NCBI RefSeq assembly: GCF_022370755.2
Contig: NZ_CP092364.2
Coordinates: forward strand, 6,448,001-6,512,000
From: Mycolicibacterium goodii
GTDB taxonomy: Bacteria > Actinomycetota > Actinomycetes > Mycobacteriales > Mycobacteriaceae
Direction of reading: 5' to 3'
Length of the DNA stretch: 64,000 bases
In this document: one piece after another, positions 1 through 8,858 of the stretch
Position numbering within the stretch: position 1 is the first letter of the stretch
How the letters are laid out: each line of letters opens with the position of its first letter
Notes under the pieces: generated by a model
Seen by the model: the letters and a program-made list of their open reading frames with translations, nothing else
Told to the model about the DNA's origin: nothing
Databases searched by the model: none
Position numbers and translations under genes: made by a program

Positions 1-1
1 C

Positions 2-331
2 CGCGCGGTGCTCCCACTCGACGGCCACGCTGAGTCGACGGTCGACAGCGCGGTGCTCGCGGCGCTGATCTTCGCCCGTGGCCTCGACGCGCTCGGCGAC
101 ACCGTCACCGAGGTCGGCGAACGAGATCCGAATGCGCGGTTGAACATACTGGCCGCCAACGGTTCCCGACTGTTGGCCACGACCTGGGGCGACACCCTGT
201 CGATGTTGCGCGGCCCGGAAGGTGTCGTGCTCGCCAGCGAACCCTACGACGACGATCCCGACTGGTCCGACATCCCGGACCGCCACCTCGTCGACGTCCG
301 CGAATCCCACGTCGAGGTGACACCCCTGTGA
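2..331 (+). CDS. egtC: EgtC, 3' end only (gamma-glutamyl hercynylcysteine S-oxide hydrolase)
   Basis: This is the C-terminal ~109 residues of a gene that begins before the window. The frame is open from base 2 to the TGA at 329-331. The fragment has the C-terminal pattern of class II (Ntn-type) glutamine amidotransferases, and it sits 10 bases before egtD. EgtC removes the gamma-glutamyl group from the sulfoxide intermediate of ergothioneine synthesis. The catalytic N-terminal cysteine region is outside the window, so the name rests mostly on operon order (egtC-egtD-egtE). That is the order known in mycobacteria. Confidence 0.85.
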   Translation, partial: RAVLPLDGHAESTVDSAVLAALIFARGLDALGDTVTEVGERDPNARLNILAANGSRLLATTWGDTLSMLRGPEGVVLASEPYDDDPDWSDIPDRHLVDVRESHVEVTPL

Positions 332-341
332 AAGGACGCCA

Positions 342-1307
342 ATGACGCTCTCACTGGCCAACCACCTGGCCGCCGACTCGGCCGCCGAAGCGCTGCGCCG
401 CGACGTCCACGCGGGCCTCACCGCGACTCCGAAGAGTCTGCCGCCCAAGTGGTTCTACGATGCGGCCGGAAGCGACCTGTTCGATCAGATCACCCGGTTG
501 CCGGAGTACTACCCCACCCGCACCGAGGCACAGATCCTGCGGCACCGCTCCGCGGAGATCGTCGCGGCCGCGGGTGCCGACACCCTGGTGGAACTGGGTA
601 GCGGGACCTCGGAGAAGACCCGCATGCTGCTCGACGCGATGCGCGACGCCGGCCTGCTGCGCCGCTTCATCCCCTTCGACGTCGACGCGGGCATCCTGCG
701 CTCGGCGGGTGAGGCGATCGGCGCCGAATACCCTGGCATCGAAATCGAGGCTGTCTGCGGTGATTTCGAGGAACATCTCGGCAAGATTCCCCGCGTCGGA
801 CGCCGGCTGGTGGTGTTCCTTGGCTCAACCGTCGGCAACCTCACCCCGGAACCGCGCGCCGAGTTCCTGGCGACCCTCGCCGATACCCTGCAGCCGGGCG
901 ACAGCCTGCTGTTGGGCACCGACCTGGTGAAGGACACCGAGCGGCTCGTGCGCGCATACGATGACGCGGCCGGGGTCACCGCGGCTTTCAATCGCAATGT
1001 GCTGGCCGTGGTGAACCGCGAGTTGTCCGCCGACTTCGCCCTCGACGCATTCGAGCACATCGCCAGGTGGAACGACGACGAGGAACGCATCGAGATGTGG
1101 TTGCGTGCTAGCACCGCGCAGCACGTCCGCATCCCGGCGCTGGACCTCGAGGTCGACTTCGCCGCGGGCGAGGAGATGCTGACCGAGGTGTCCTGCAAGT
1201 TCCGGCCCGACAACGTGGCTGCCGAACTCGCGGAAGCCGGTTTGCGGCAGACGCATTGGTGGACCGATCCGGCCGGTGATTTCGGCTTGTCGCTGGCGGT
1301 GCGGTGA
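342..1307 (+). CDS. egtD: EgtD, L-histidine N-alpha-methyltransferase (ergothioneine step 1)
   Basis: A 321-residue cytoplasmic SAM-dependent methyltransferase that trimethylates the alpha-amino group of histidine to hercynine, the committed step of ergothioneine synthesis. The length equals that of the M. smegmatis enzyme. Residues known from its crystal structure are all present at the expected positions: Tyr39, Tyr56, Gly86 in the ELGSGTS SAM motif, Asp113, Asp141, Asn166, Glu282 and Ser284. A GAAAGGAC ribosome site precedes the ATG at 342. The stop overlaps the start of egtE, suggesting translational coupling in an egt operon that begins upstream of the window. Confidence 0.97.
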   Translation: MTLSLANHLAADSAAEALRRDVHAGLTATPKSLPPKWFYDAAGSDLFDQITRLPEYYPTRTEAQILRHRSAEIVAAAGADTLVELGSGTSEKTRMLLDAMRDAGLLRRFIPFDVDAGILRSAGEAIGAEYPGIEIEAVCGDFEEHLGKIPRVGRRLVVFLGSTVGNLTPEPRAEFLATLADTLQPGDSLLLGTDLVKDTERLVRAYDDAAGVTAAFNRNVLAVVNRELSADFALDAFEHIARWNDDEERIEMWLRASTAQHVRIPALDLEVDFAAGEEMLTEVSCKFRPDNVAAELAEAGLRQTHWWTDPAGDFGLSLAVR

Positions 1308-2419
1308 TGCTCGCGCAGCAGTGGCGCGACGCCCGACCCAAGGTGGCCGGGTTGCACCTGGACAGTGGGGCATGCTCACGGCAGAGCTTCGCGGTGATCG
1401 ACGCGACCACCGCGCACGCCCGTCACGAGGCCGAGGTGGGCGGCTACGTGGCCGCCGACGCCGCCGCACCGGTGCTCGAAGCCGGACGGGCTGCGGTCGC
1501 GTCGCTCGTCGGGTTCGAACCCGCGGATGTGGTGTACACCAGTGGATCCAACCACTCCATCGATCTGCTGTTGTCGAGCTGGCCGGGCGAGCGCACGCTC
1601 GCCTGCCTGCCTGGCGAGTACGGCCCCAACCTCGCTGCCATGGCGGCCAATGATTTTCAGGTGTCTGCCCTGCCGGTTGACGAGGACGGACGTGTCCTCG
1701 TCGACGACGCGCTGCGCCAGTTGGAGGCCGATCCCGTTGCGCTCGTGCACCTCACGGCGTTGGCGAGCCACCGCGGAATCGCGCAACCGGCCGCCGAACT
1801 CGTCGCGGCGTGTCACCGTGTCGGTGTGCCGGTGGTGATCGACGCCGCGCAGGCGCTGGGACATCTGGACTGCAACGTCGGCGCCGACGTGGTGTACTCG
1901 TCGTCACGCAAGTGGTTGGCCGGCCCGCGCGGTGTCGGCATGCTCGCGGTCCGGCCCGAACTCGCCGAACGCCTGCAACCACGGATTCCTCCGGCAGACT
2001 GGGGAATTCCGATGAGCCCGCTGGAGAAGCTCGAGCACGGTGAGCACAACGCGGCGGCACGTGTGGGGTTCTCGGTCGCCGTCGGTGAGCATCTCGCGGC
2101 CGGACCGGCCGCGGTGCGGGAGCGGCTCGCCGAGGTGGGTCGCGTCTCGCGGCAGGTGCTCGCCGATGTCGACGGCTGGCGCGTGGTCGAGGCTGTCGGC
2201 GAACCCACGGCGATCACCACCCTTGAGCCGCTTGACGGCGCCGACCCGGCCGCTGTCAGGTCCTGGCTGATCGAGGAGCGGGGTATCGTCACGACGGCGT
2301 GTGAGCTCGCGCGGGCGCCGTTCGAGATGCACAAGCCGGTGCTTCGGATCTCCCCACACGTCGACGCCACCGTCGAGGACCTGGAGCAGTTCGCGGCGGC
2401 GTTGCGTGAGGCGCCCTAG
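1307..2419 (+). CDS. egtE: EgtE, PLP-dependent C-S lyase (last ergothioneine step)
   Basis: A 370-residue fold-type I PLP enzyme of the aminotransferase class V/cysteine desulfurase family. It cleaves hercynylcysteine sulfoxide to give ergothioneine. Visible are the Asp-Ala-Ala-Gln cofactor-binding segment near residue 179 and the Schiff-base lysine in [11 protein letters not shown] at about residue 202. Two starts overlap the egtD stop: GTG at 1304 and ATG at 1307. I chose ATG because it gives the TGATG coupling. The stop is 4 bases inside the end of the convergent TetR gene, so no terminator separates them. Confidence 0.93.
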   Translation: MLAQQWRDARPKVAGLHLDSGACSRQSFAVIDATTAHARHEAEVGGYVAADAAAPVLEAGRAAVASLVGFEPADVVYTSGSNHSIDLLLSSWPGERTLACLPGEYGPNLAAMAANDFQVSALPVDEDGRVLVDDALRQLEADPVALVHLTALASHRGIAQPAAELVAACHRVGVPVVIDAAQALGHLDCNVGADVVYSSSRKWLAGPRGVGMLAVRPELAERLQPRIPPADWGIPMSPLEKLEHGEHNAAARVGFSVAVGEHLAAGPAAVRERLAEVGRVSRQVLADVDGWRVVEAVGEPTAITTLEPLDGADPAAVRSWLIEERGIVTTACELARAPFEMHKPVLRISPHVDATVEDLEQFAAALREAP

Positions 2420-2967
2420 TTCCGCATCAGGGCGAGCGCTGCCCGCCGCGCACGTGTGGCCGGTTCGGGCGTTCCGAAGATCGCCGAGTTGACGATCGCG
2501 CCCTCGGCGAGAAGTGCAAGGTGCTCGGCCAACTCGGCGGGATGGCCCGCGGTGTCGACGAGGCCGGCGAGGTAGGCGTGGAACTCTCGCTTGTGGTGGC
2601 GGGCCTGCTCGGCGACCGCGGGGGAGATGCCACCGAGTTCGCCGAACGAATTGATGAAGGCGCAACCGCGATAGCCCGGTTCGGAAAACCAGGTGTGCAA
2701 CCAGTCGAACACCGCGGGGATCCGGTCGGCCGGGTCGGCGTGTGTCTCGACCGTGGCGGCGAGGTTGCGCAGCCATCGCGAATCGCGTTGTTGCAGAAAC
2801 GAAACGACAAGTTCCTCTTTCGAGGGGAACATCTGGTAGAGGCGTTTGAGCGAGACCCCGGACGCTGCGCGTACCGCATCCATGCCGACGGCCTGGATGC
2901 CGCGGCCGTAGAAGAGTTCTTCTGCGGCGGCGAGCACGCGCTCGCGTGCCGTGTCCTGGTCCAGCAT
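2416..2967 (-). CDS. TetR/AcrR-family transcriptional repressor
   Basis: A 183-residue regulator. The N-terminal helix-turn-helix (about residues 10-50) holds [24 protein letters not shown] and [18 protein letters not shown], the signature of TetR proteins. The rest is a helical ligand domain. The ATG at 2967 was chosen over an upstream in-frame ATG (2994) because an AAGGGAGG ribosome site lies just before it; the longer form would also run into the operator. It is divergent from the NTF2-like gene at 3050, with two matching palindromes between the starts, so it probably represses itself and that gene. The ligand is unknown. Confidence 0.85.
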   Translation of the reverse strand: MLDQDTARERVLAAAEELFYGRGIQAVGMDAVRAASGVSLKRLYQMFPSKEELVVSFLQQRDSRWLRNLAATVETHADPADRIPAVFDWLHTWFSEPGYRGCAFINSFGELGGISPAVAEQARHHKREFHAYLAGLVDTAGHPAELAEHLALLAEGAIVNSAIFGTPEPATRARRAALALMRN

Positions 2968-2985
2968 GCTGACCTCCCTTGCGTG

Positions 2986-3032
2986 GAGAACCATCGTTCT
3001 CTACTCTAGCACCCGAGAGAACGATCGTTCTC
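2986..3032. promoter_or_regulatory. Paired TetR operator palindromes
   Basis: Two 16-base elements lie between the divergent starts. The one at 3017-3032, GAGAACGATCGTTCTC, is a perfect palindrome. The one at 2986-3001, GAGAACCATCGTTCTC, differs from it at one base. Their centres are 31 bases apart, about three helical turns, so two dimers could bind the same DNA face. TetR-family operators are typically palindromes of this size in the divergent promoter region; the assignment to the adjacent TetR is inference. Confidence 0.8.
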
Positions 3033-3049
3033 CAGGAAGGAACGCTTCG

Positions 3050-3523
3050 ATGACTGATGCAGCCCGCCCGCCGCTGCCGCCGTTCACCACCGAGACCGCG
3101 ACCGAGAAGGTCAGGCTGGCCGAGGACGCCTGGAACACCCGGGATCCGCAGCGGGTCGCCCTGGCCTACACCGTCGACTCGCGCTGGCGCAACCGCACCG
3201 AGTTCCCCAGGGGCCGCGAGGAGATCATCGCGTTCCTGACCCGAAAGTGGAACACCGAACTCGATTACCGGCTGATCAAGGAACTGTGGGCCCACGACGG
3301 CAACCGGATCGCCGTGCGCTTCGCCTACGAGTACCACGACGACTCGGGTAACTGGTTCCGCTCGTACGGCAACGAGAACTGGGAATTCGACGACGACGGC
3401 CTGATGCACACGCGGCACGCGTCGATCAACACCGCTCCGATCGCCGAGGGTGAGCGCAAGTTCCACTGGCCGCTGGGCCGCAGGCCCGACGACCACCCGG
3501 GCCTGAGCGATCTGGACCTGTGA
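3050..3523 (+). CDS. NTF2-like/DUF1348 family protein
   Basis: A 157-residue soluble protein starting [12 protein letters not shown]. The pattern of a first helix ([22 protein letters not shown]), then [19 protein letters not shown] and a C-terminal beta sheet rich in aromatic residues, matches the SnoaL/NTF2-like fold, specifically the DUF1348 family. The reaction is unknown; the fold makes a small hydrophobic pocket. The ATG at 3050 follows AGGAAGG. It is divergent from the TetR gene and probably its main regulated target. Confidence 0.8.
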   Translation: MTDAARPPLPPFTTETATEKVRLAEDAWNTRDPQRVALAYTVDSRWRNRTEFPRGREEIIAFLTRKWNTELDYRLIKELWAHDGNRIAVRFAYEYHDDSGNWFRSYGNENWEFDDDGLMHTRHASINTAPIAEGERKFHWPLGRRPDDHPGLSDLDL

Positions 3524-3532
3524 GCGGCCTCG

Positions 3533-3555
3533 CCCACCGGCGAGCCGCCGGTGGG
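3533..3555 (+). terminator. Hairpin after the NTF2-like gene
   Basis: CCCACCGGC, a 5-base loop, then GCCGGTGGG, ten bases after the stop at 3523. The 9-bp GC stem has no T tract, which is common for mycobacterial intrinsic terminators. Confidence 0.55.
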
Positions 3556-3567
3556 TGACCACCCTGC

Positions 3568-3597
3568 CCGACCGGACAGTTCTGCCGTGCCGGTCGG
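3568..3597. promoter_or_regulatory. Inverted repeat upstream of methanol dehydrogenase
   Basis: CCGACCGG at 3568-3575 is repeated inverted as CCGGTCGG at 3590-3597, spaced 14 bases, about 100 bases before the dehydrogenase start. Its position suits an activator or repressor site, for example for the MnoR-like regulator at 10204, but it resembles no site I can name. Confidence 0.35.
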
Positions 3598-3694
3598 TGG
3601 GTAGTGGCCGCAAACCATTGTGACGCCGGCCACTGGGACGCCACCGTGGTGTCAGCTGCCCGGACACGGGCGCGACACAGCGAGGAGTGAACCA

Positions 3695-4966
3695 ATGGCC
3701 ATTGAGCTGAACCAGATCTGGGACTTCCCGATCAAGGAATTCCACCCGTTCCCCCGCGCGCTGATGGGAGTCGGGGCTCACGACATCATCGGCGTCGAAG
3801 CCAAGAACCTCGGGTTCAAGCGGACGCTGCTGATGACCACGGGTCTGCGCGGTTCGGGCATCATCGAGGAACTCACCGGCAAGATCGAGTACCAGGGTGT
3901 CGAGGTCGTCCTCTACGACAAGGTGGAGTCGAACCCCAAGGACTACAACGTCATGGAGGCCGCAGCGCTCTACCAGCAGGAGAAGTGCGACAGCATCATC
4001 TCCATCGGTGGCGGCTCCAGCCACGACGCCGCCAAGGGAGCCCGCGTGGTGATCGCGCACGACGGCCGCAACATCAACGAGTTCGAGGGCTTCGCCAAGT
4101 CCACCAACAAACAGAACCCGCCGCACATCGCGGTATCCACAACGGCCGGAACGGGTTCGGAAACGTCGTGGGCGTACGTCATCACCGACACCTCCGATAT
4201 GGAGCACCCGCACAAGTGGGTCGGCTTCGACGAGGCGACGATCGTCACCCTCGCCATCGACGATCCGCTGCTGTACTACAGCTGCCCCCAGCACTTCACC
4301 GCGTACTGTGGCTTCGACGTGCTCGCACACGGCAGCGAGCCGTTCGTGTCCCGCCTGGACTTCGCGCCGTCACTCGGAAATGCCTTGTACTCCGTGGAAC
4401 TCGTCGCCAAGCACCTGCGCGAGGCGGTGTTCGAGCCGCGCAACCTCAAGGCCCGCGAAGGCATGATGAACGCGCAGTACATCGCCGGTCAGGCGTTCAA
4501 CTCGGGCGGCCTGGGCATCGTGCACTCCATCAGCCACGCCGTGAGCGCGTTCTTCGACAGCCACCACGGCCTCAACAACGCCATCGCGCTGCCGCGTGTG
4601 TGGGAGTACAACCTGCCCGCCCGCTACGAACGCTACGCGCAGCTCGCGACGGCGATGGGCGTGGACACCCGCAACATGACCACCGTGCAGGCCGCCGACG
4701 CGGCCGTCGAGGCCGCGATCCGGCTGGCGCAGGATGTCGGGATCCCGGACAACTTCTCGCAGGTCCGCGTCGACTCGTACGCCAAGAACCAGATGAACAG
4801 CGGCAAGTACGCCGGCAAGGGCGACGTGATCAAGGGTGACGACAAGACCGTCCGGGCGATCTCCGAGCACATCCAGGACGACTGGTGCACGCCGGGCAAC
4901 CCGCGCGAGGTGACCGTGGAATCGATGATTCCCGTGGTGAACCACGCGATCAACGAGTCCTACTGA
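3695..4966 (+). CDS. mdo: NDMA/mycofactocin-type methanol (primary alcohol) dehydrogenase
   Basis: A 423-residue member of the iron-containing group III alcohol dehydrogenases. The nucleotide-binding GGGSS motif (IISIGGGSSHDAAKGAR) and the metal-ligand segments are all visible: FDVLAHGSEPF with Asp and His, and ISHAVSAFFDSHHGLNNA with further His residues. The start and overall sequence match the actinobacterial decameric enzyme called Mno or Mdo, which keeps NAD(P) tightly bound and needs an external electron acceptor, thought to be mycofactocin. It oxidises methanol and other primary alcohols or diols in the cytoplasm. AGGAG precedes the ATG at 3695. It is followed by a MoxR-VWA pair and a second alcohol dehydrogenase on the same strand. 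Confidence 0.9.
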   Translation: MAIELNQIWDFPIKEFHPFPRALMGVGAHDIIGVEAKNLGFKRTLLMTTGLRGSGIIEELTGKIEYQGVEVVLYDKVESNPKDYNVMEAAALYQQEKCDSIISIGGGSSHDAAKGARVVIAHDGRNINEFEGFAKSTNKQNPPHIAVSTTAGTGSETSWAYVITDTSDMEHPHKWVGFDEATIVTLAIDDPLLYYSCPQHFTAYCGFDVLAHGSEPFVSRLDFAPSLGNALYSVELVAKHLREAVFEPRNLKAREGMMNAQYIAGQAFNSGGLGIVHSISHAVSAFFDSHHGLNNAIALPRVWEYNLPARYERYAQLATAMGVDTRNMTTVQAADAAVEAAIRLAQDVGIPDNFSQVRVDSYAKNQMNSGKYAGKGDVIKGDDKTVRAISEHIQDDWCTPGNPREVTVESMIPVVNHAINESY

Positions 4967-4997
4967 GTCATCATCTGATTCGCAACCGGGAGGCCCT

Positions 4998-6032
4998 GTG
5001 ACCACCGCGACCATCCCTGTTCGCGATGAGCCCATCACGTTCGGCAGCGCGGCGGAACTCTCCGCCGCGCTGCGCGAGCAGGACTACATCGCCGACACCG
5101 ACCTTGCCACCGTGGTGCACCTGGCCACCGCGCTGGACCGGCCCCTGCTGCTGGAGGGGCCGGCCGGCGTCGGCAAGACCGAATTGGCCAAGGCGCTCGC
5201 CGCGGCCGGTGGGCGTCGGTTGATCCGGCTGCAGTGCTACGAGGGCCTCGACGACAACCGGGTGCTCTACGAATGGGACTACGCCAAGCAGCTGCTGCAC
5301 GTGCAGATGCTGCGTGACCGGATCACGGCTGCCACCAACGGTATCGAGGACATCGACGAGGCGTCCCGGTATCTGGCGGGACGGGACTTCGGACTGTACT
5401 CCGAGGCGTTCCTCTCGGTGCGGCCGCTGCTGGACGCGGTGCTGTCCGAGCAGCCGGTTGTGCTGTTGATCGACGAGGTGGACCGCACCGAGGAAGCCAT
5501 GGAGGCACTGCTCCTGGAGGTTCTCGCCGAGCGGCAGGTCACGATCCCCGAGATCGGCACCTTCGTGGCTCGTACGGTTCCGTGGGTGGTGTTGACCTCC
5601 AACGACACTCGTGAGCTGTCGTCGGCGCTCAAGCGTCGATGCCTGCACTACCACCTGGGTTTCCCGACGCCGCAACGCGAACGCGAGATCGTCGGGGTGC
5701 GGGCACCGCATGTCGAGCCGGCCGTCGTCGCCGACGTCGTCGAACTCGCCCGGACCCTGCGCGAACTGCCGCTCCGTAAGAGCCCGTCGATCTCGGAGGT
5801 GGTGGACGCCGCGCGTGCTGCGGCACTGCTCGGTACGGATGTGCCTGCACCGCTGCTGCTTTCGACGCTGGTGAAGTTCACGAGCGATCGTGACATCGCG
5901 CTGCGTCACCTGAACGGCGCTGCCGCCCCGCGGACCGAGCCCACCACACCTGAAGCGCCCGCCACGGTGGCGTCACGCCCGGCCAACACGACCACCGCGG
6001 TGTTCCGTGGGCGCGGTGGTGGCCGACGGTGA
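4998..6032 (+). CDS. MoxR-family AAA+ ATPase
   Basis: A 344-residue AAA+ ATPase. Walker A is GPAGVGKTE (about residues 53-61) and Walker B is VVLLIDEVDR (about residues 154-163), followed by a sensor-type LTSNDTRE stretch. MoxR ATPases work with VWA-domain partners as chaperones that insert metals or cofactors, or activate enzymes, as in methanol dehydrogenase and CO dehydrogenase systems. It lies 31 bases after mdo and overlaps the next VWA gene by 4 bases, so the pair may mature or reactivate the dehydrogenase. The C terminus is low-complexity Pro/Thr and ends in a Gly-Arg tail. Confidence 0.85.
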   Translation: MTTATIPVRDEPITFGSAAELSAALREQDYIADTDLATVVHLATALDRPLLLEGPAGVGKTELAKALAAAGGRRLIRLQCYEGLDDNRVLYEWDYAKQLLHVQMLRDRITAATNGIEDIDEASRYLAGRDFGLYSEAFLSVRPLLDAVLSEQPVVLLIDEVDRTEEAMEALLLEVLAERQVTIPEIGTFVARTVPWVVLTSNDTRELSSALKRRCLHYHLGFPTPQREREIVGVRAPHVEPAVVADVVELARTLRELPLRKSPSISEVVDAARAAALLGTDVPAPLLLSTLVKFTSDRDIALRHLNGAAAPRTEPTTPEAPATVASRPANTTTAVFRGRGGGRR

Positions 6033-7522
6033 CACCGTCGCAGATCCTCGACCTCGTCGCGGCGGCGTTCGGCGAGTTGTTGCGCCGCGCCGGCGTCGCG
6101 GCCTCGCCCGCCGAGGTGATCGAGGTGCGACGAGTGCTGGGTTTGCTCGGCGCCCGCGACCGTGAGGTTCTTCGGGCCGCACTGCGTGCGACCTGCGCGA
6201 AATACGTTCGCGAACAACGCGGTTTCGACCGCGCGTTCGACGCGATGTTCGGCGCCGCGCCGACCGTCGCCCGAAACGACGTGGCAGACCCGAGCCGTGC
6301 CCACACCGGCTCGGGTCTGCCCGACCACCTCGAGATCGACGAGGATCGGGAGATCGGGCGCTATGCGGAGTACAACGAACGGGCCGCCGAGGTGGGCGAC
6401 CACTTCGACACCCCGGACGCCGACAAGGGCTTCAATCCGCACAAGGACGACGACGATTTCAGCGTGTCCGGTGCCGACAACCAGCTGTCGGTCTCGGCCG
6501 AGACCGATGCCGGACGCCGCGGCGTGCGCTACACCGTCGAGGTGGACCGCGCCGCGTCGAGCATGGCCGGTGATCTCGCCGACTCGGTGGCGCCGGTCGT
6601 GTCCGGGACGCTGCACTGGGACGATCCGGAATCCATCCTGGCCTGGCTCGACGCCTACGACCCGGCCCGCACCTACGGGGACGACGCCGGCGACCAGCCG
6701 CTGACCGCCGAACAGCTCAGCCAGCTGACCCGGGCCGTGGAGACCTTCGTCGCGGCCCTGGCCGACCGGTGCGGCTTGAGTGCCGAACCGGACCGGCCGG
6801 CCGGCCCCGCCGACGCCGTGGTGGCCACCGATGTCGACCTCGCCTGCCACGAGGTGTTGCGCCGCATGCGTGGGGCGCCGCGGCCCCGGCCCGCCGAGAT
6901 GCGCGGCCGGCTCGACATGCGCCGCACCACGCGGCATTCGCTGCGCACCGACGGCGTGCCGTTCCGGCTGATCACCCGCACACCGCGGCCCGACCGGGTC
7001 CGGCTGCTCGTGATCGCCGACGTCTCGCTGTCGGTACGCCCGGTCACCGCGTTCACGCTGCGGCTCGCGCAGGCCATGCACCGGCGCGCGCACCGCTGCC
7101 GCGTGATGGCGTTCGTCGACCGTCCCGTCGACGTCACCGAGATCCTGCTGCAGACCGGCGGCGACGATGCACTGGCCGCGGTGCTCGCCGAGGCCCAGAT
7201 CGACCTGGAGGCCAGCAGCGACTACGGGCAGGTGTTCGACGAGATGCTGTCGGCTCAGGCCGACGCGCTGGATTCCCGCACGGCAGTGCTGATCGTCGGC
7301 GACGGCCGCAGCCCCGGCCTGCCACCGCGGACCGAAAGCCTGCGCGCGCTGCGGCGTCGTGTCCACCGGCTGGCCTGGATCACCCCGGAACCCACCCGAT
7401 ACTGGCGGCAGGCCACCTGCGCGATGCCCGACTACGCCGAGGTGTGCGACAAGGTTGTCGTGGCCCGCGATGCCGACCAGCTCATCGCCCGCGCCGGGGA
7501 ACTCGCGCACGCCCTGTCCTGA
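6029..7522 (+). CDS. CoxE-like VWA domain protein, partner of the MoxR ATPase
   Basis: A 497-residue protein with a GTG start overlapping the MoxR stop. The C-terminal half holds a von Willebrand A domain with a MIDAS motif in VIADVSLSVRP (Asp-x-Ser-x-Ser, about residues 326-336), preceded by RRTTRHSLRTDGVPFRL as in CoxE proteins. The N-terminal half is acidic and helical. MoxR/CoxE pairs act as ATP-driven metal-binding chaperones. A 32-base perfect palindrome begins 12 bases after the stop. Confidence 0.82.
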   Translation: MTPSQILDLVAAAFGELLRRAGVAASPAEVIEVRRVLGLLGARDREVLRAALRATCAKYVREQRGFDRAFDAMFGAAPTVARNDVADPSRAHTGSGLPDHLEIDEDREIGRYAEYNERAAEVGDHFDTPDADKGFNPHKDDDDFSVSGADNQLSVSAETDAGRRGVRYTVEVDRAASSMAGDLADSVAPVVSGTLHWDDPESILAWLDAYDPARTYGDDAGDQPLTAEQLSQLTRAVETFVAALADRCGLSAEPDRPAGPADAVVATDVDLACHEVLRRMRGAPRPRPAEMRGRLDMRRTTRHSLRTDGVPFRLITRTPRPDRVRLLVIADVSLSVRPVTAFTLRLAQAMHRRAHRCRVMAFVDRPVDVTEILLQTGGDDALAAVLAEAQIDLEASSDYGQVFDEMLSAQADALDSRTAVLIVGDGRSPGLPPRTESLRALRRRVHRLAWITPEPTRYWRQATCAMPDYAEVCDKVVVARDADQLIARAGELAHALS

Positions 7523-7533
7523 TCCGGCCGTGA

Positions 7534-7565
7534 TCGGGTACCTACCCGATCGGGTAGGTACCCGA
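7534..7565. promoter_or_regulatory. 32-base perfect palindrome
   Basis: The left arm TCGGGTACCTACCCGA (7534-7549) is the exact reverse complement of 7550-7565. No loop or T tract is present, and each half is itself nearly palindromic. It lies between the VWA stop (7522) and the second alcohol dehydrogenase (about 7647). A strong operator for the downstream adh-mnoS-mnoR operon is the likelier reading. A cruciform or intrinsic terminator is the alternative. Confidence 0.6.
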
Positions 7566-7646
7566 CTGCCCACCTGCAGATTGGGAGCCTGTCTCACGCC
7601 ACGTATCGTTGCCCTTGTTAGGTGGGTCACACGACGGGGTGGTGAG

Positions 7647-8858
7647 GTGATTACGCAGGTGGAATCCGCGCCGATCGCGGTGCCGAAGGCCATGCCGGAT
7701 CCGATGCCGACCCGGCTGCTGAAGTTTCACGCCCCGGAGATCGTCTTCGGAATCGATTCGATGGCCGAGGCCGCCCATGCCGCGGTACGCCTCGGCGGAC
7801 TGCGCCCGCTTCTGGTCACCGACCCCGGACTCATCGAGGCCGGTTGGGTCGACGAGCTGCTGCAGCACCTGCGGGAGCAGTGCGTCACCGCGCATGTGTG
7901 GAGCGACCTGACCCCCAACCCCAAGGATCACGAGATCACCGCGGGCCACGAGTTCTACCGCTCCCACGGCTGCGACGTGCTGATCGCGCTGGGCGGCGGA
8001 TCGGTGATCGACGCCGCCAAAGGCATCGCGATCCTGTCCGCCAACGGCGGCGACATCCTCGACTACGCCGGCGTCGACAAGGCCACCATGCCGATCCCAC
8101 CGCTCGTGGTGCTGCCGTCGACCTCCGGTACGGGCGCCGACGTCTCGCAGTTCTGCATCGTCACCGACACCACCCGCAACACCAAGATCACCATCCTGGG
8201 CCGCGCGCTGGTGCCCGATCTCACTGTCATCGATCCGCGACTGCTCACCACCATGCCCGAATGGCTCAATGCCGCAACCGGTTTGGACGCGCTGACGCAC
8301 GGCATCGAGGCGTTCGTATCGCTCGGACACAATCAGTTGACCGACCACCACGCGCTGCGCTCGGTGGTCATGGTGACCGAGAACCTCGTCACCACCATCG
8401 AACGCCCCAAGGAGATGCCGGCCCGCGTGCTCATGGCGCAGGCCGCGCTGGAGGCGGGTTTGGCGTTCACCAACGCCATCCTCGGCGCGGCCCACGCGAT
8501 GAGCCATCAGGTCGGTGGGTTGCTCGACCTGCCGCACGGTGTCATCAACGGCGTCCTGCTTCCGCATGTCGTGCGGTTCAACGCCGAGGCCGATCCGGCG
8601 CCGTTCGCCACGATCGCGTCCTACCTCGGCATCGCCGACAAGCGCGCTCCCGAACTGGAATCCGCCCTGGCCCTTGCGGATCGGCTGCAGGAGCTGGCCA
8701 GGCAGGTCGGGGTTCCGCGCGGGCTCTCCGATCTGGGCGTGCGTGCCGACGACATTCCGGTGCTCGCGCGCAACGCGATGGCCGACGCCTGCATCACCAC
8801 CAATCCCCGACCGGTCGACGAGGCCGGCCTGTGCGCGTTGTTCCGGTCCGCGCTATGA
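7647..8858 (+). CDS. Iron-containing alcohol dehydrogenase (1,3-propanediol dehydrogenase-like)
   Basis: About 403 residues. The GGGS nucleotide motif is in LIALGGGSVIDAAKG. Metal-ligand segments are GLDALTHGIEAFVS and AHAMSHQVGGLLDLPHGVINGVLLPHV. This matches group III enzymes such as DhaT that reduce 3-hydroxypropionaldehyde or oxidise diols and alcohols. The GTG at 7647 is my best start (GGTGAG before it); a start near codon MPDPMPTRL about 15 residues later is possible. It overlaps the sensor kinase gene by ATGA, so enzyme and sensor are co-translated. Confidence 0.82.
   Translation: MITQVESAPIAVPKAMPDPMPTRLLKFHAPEIVFGIDSMAEAAHAAVRLGGLRPLLVTDPGLIEAGWVDELLQHLREQCVTAHVWSDLTPNPKDHEITAGHEFYRSHGCDVLIALGGGSVIDAAKGIAILSANGGDILDYAGVDKATMPIPPLVVLPSTSGTGADVSQFCIVTDTTRNTKITILGRALVPDLTVIDPRLLTTMPEWLNAATGLDALTHGIEAFVSLGHNQLTDHHALRSVVMVTENLVTTIERPKEMPARVLMAQAALEAGLAFTNAILGAAHAMSHQVGGLLDLPHGVINGVLLPHVVRFNAEADPAPFATIASYLGIADKRAPELESALALADRLQELARQVGVPRGLSDLGVRADDIPVLARNAMADACITTNPRPVDEAGLCALFRSAL

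Noticed and set aside
1904..4330. 808-codon open frame on the minus strand
   Set aside because: It runs antisense through egtE, in the wrong frame through the TetR gene, and through mdo; its translation is Arg/Gly-rich with no domain. Long shadow frames are expected at this GC content.
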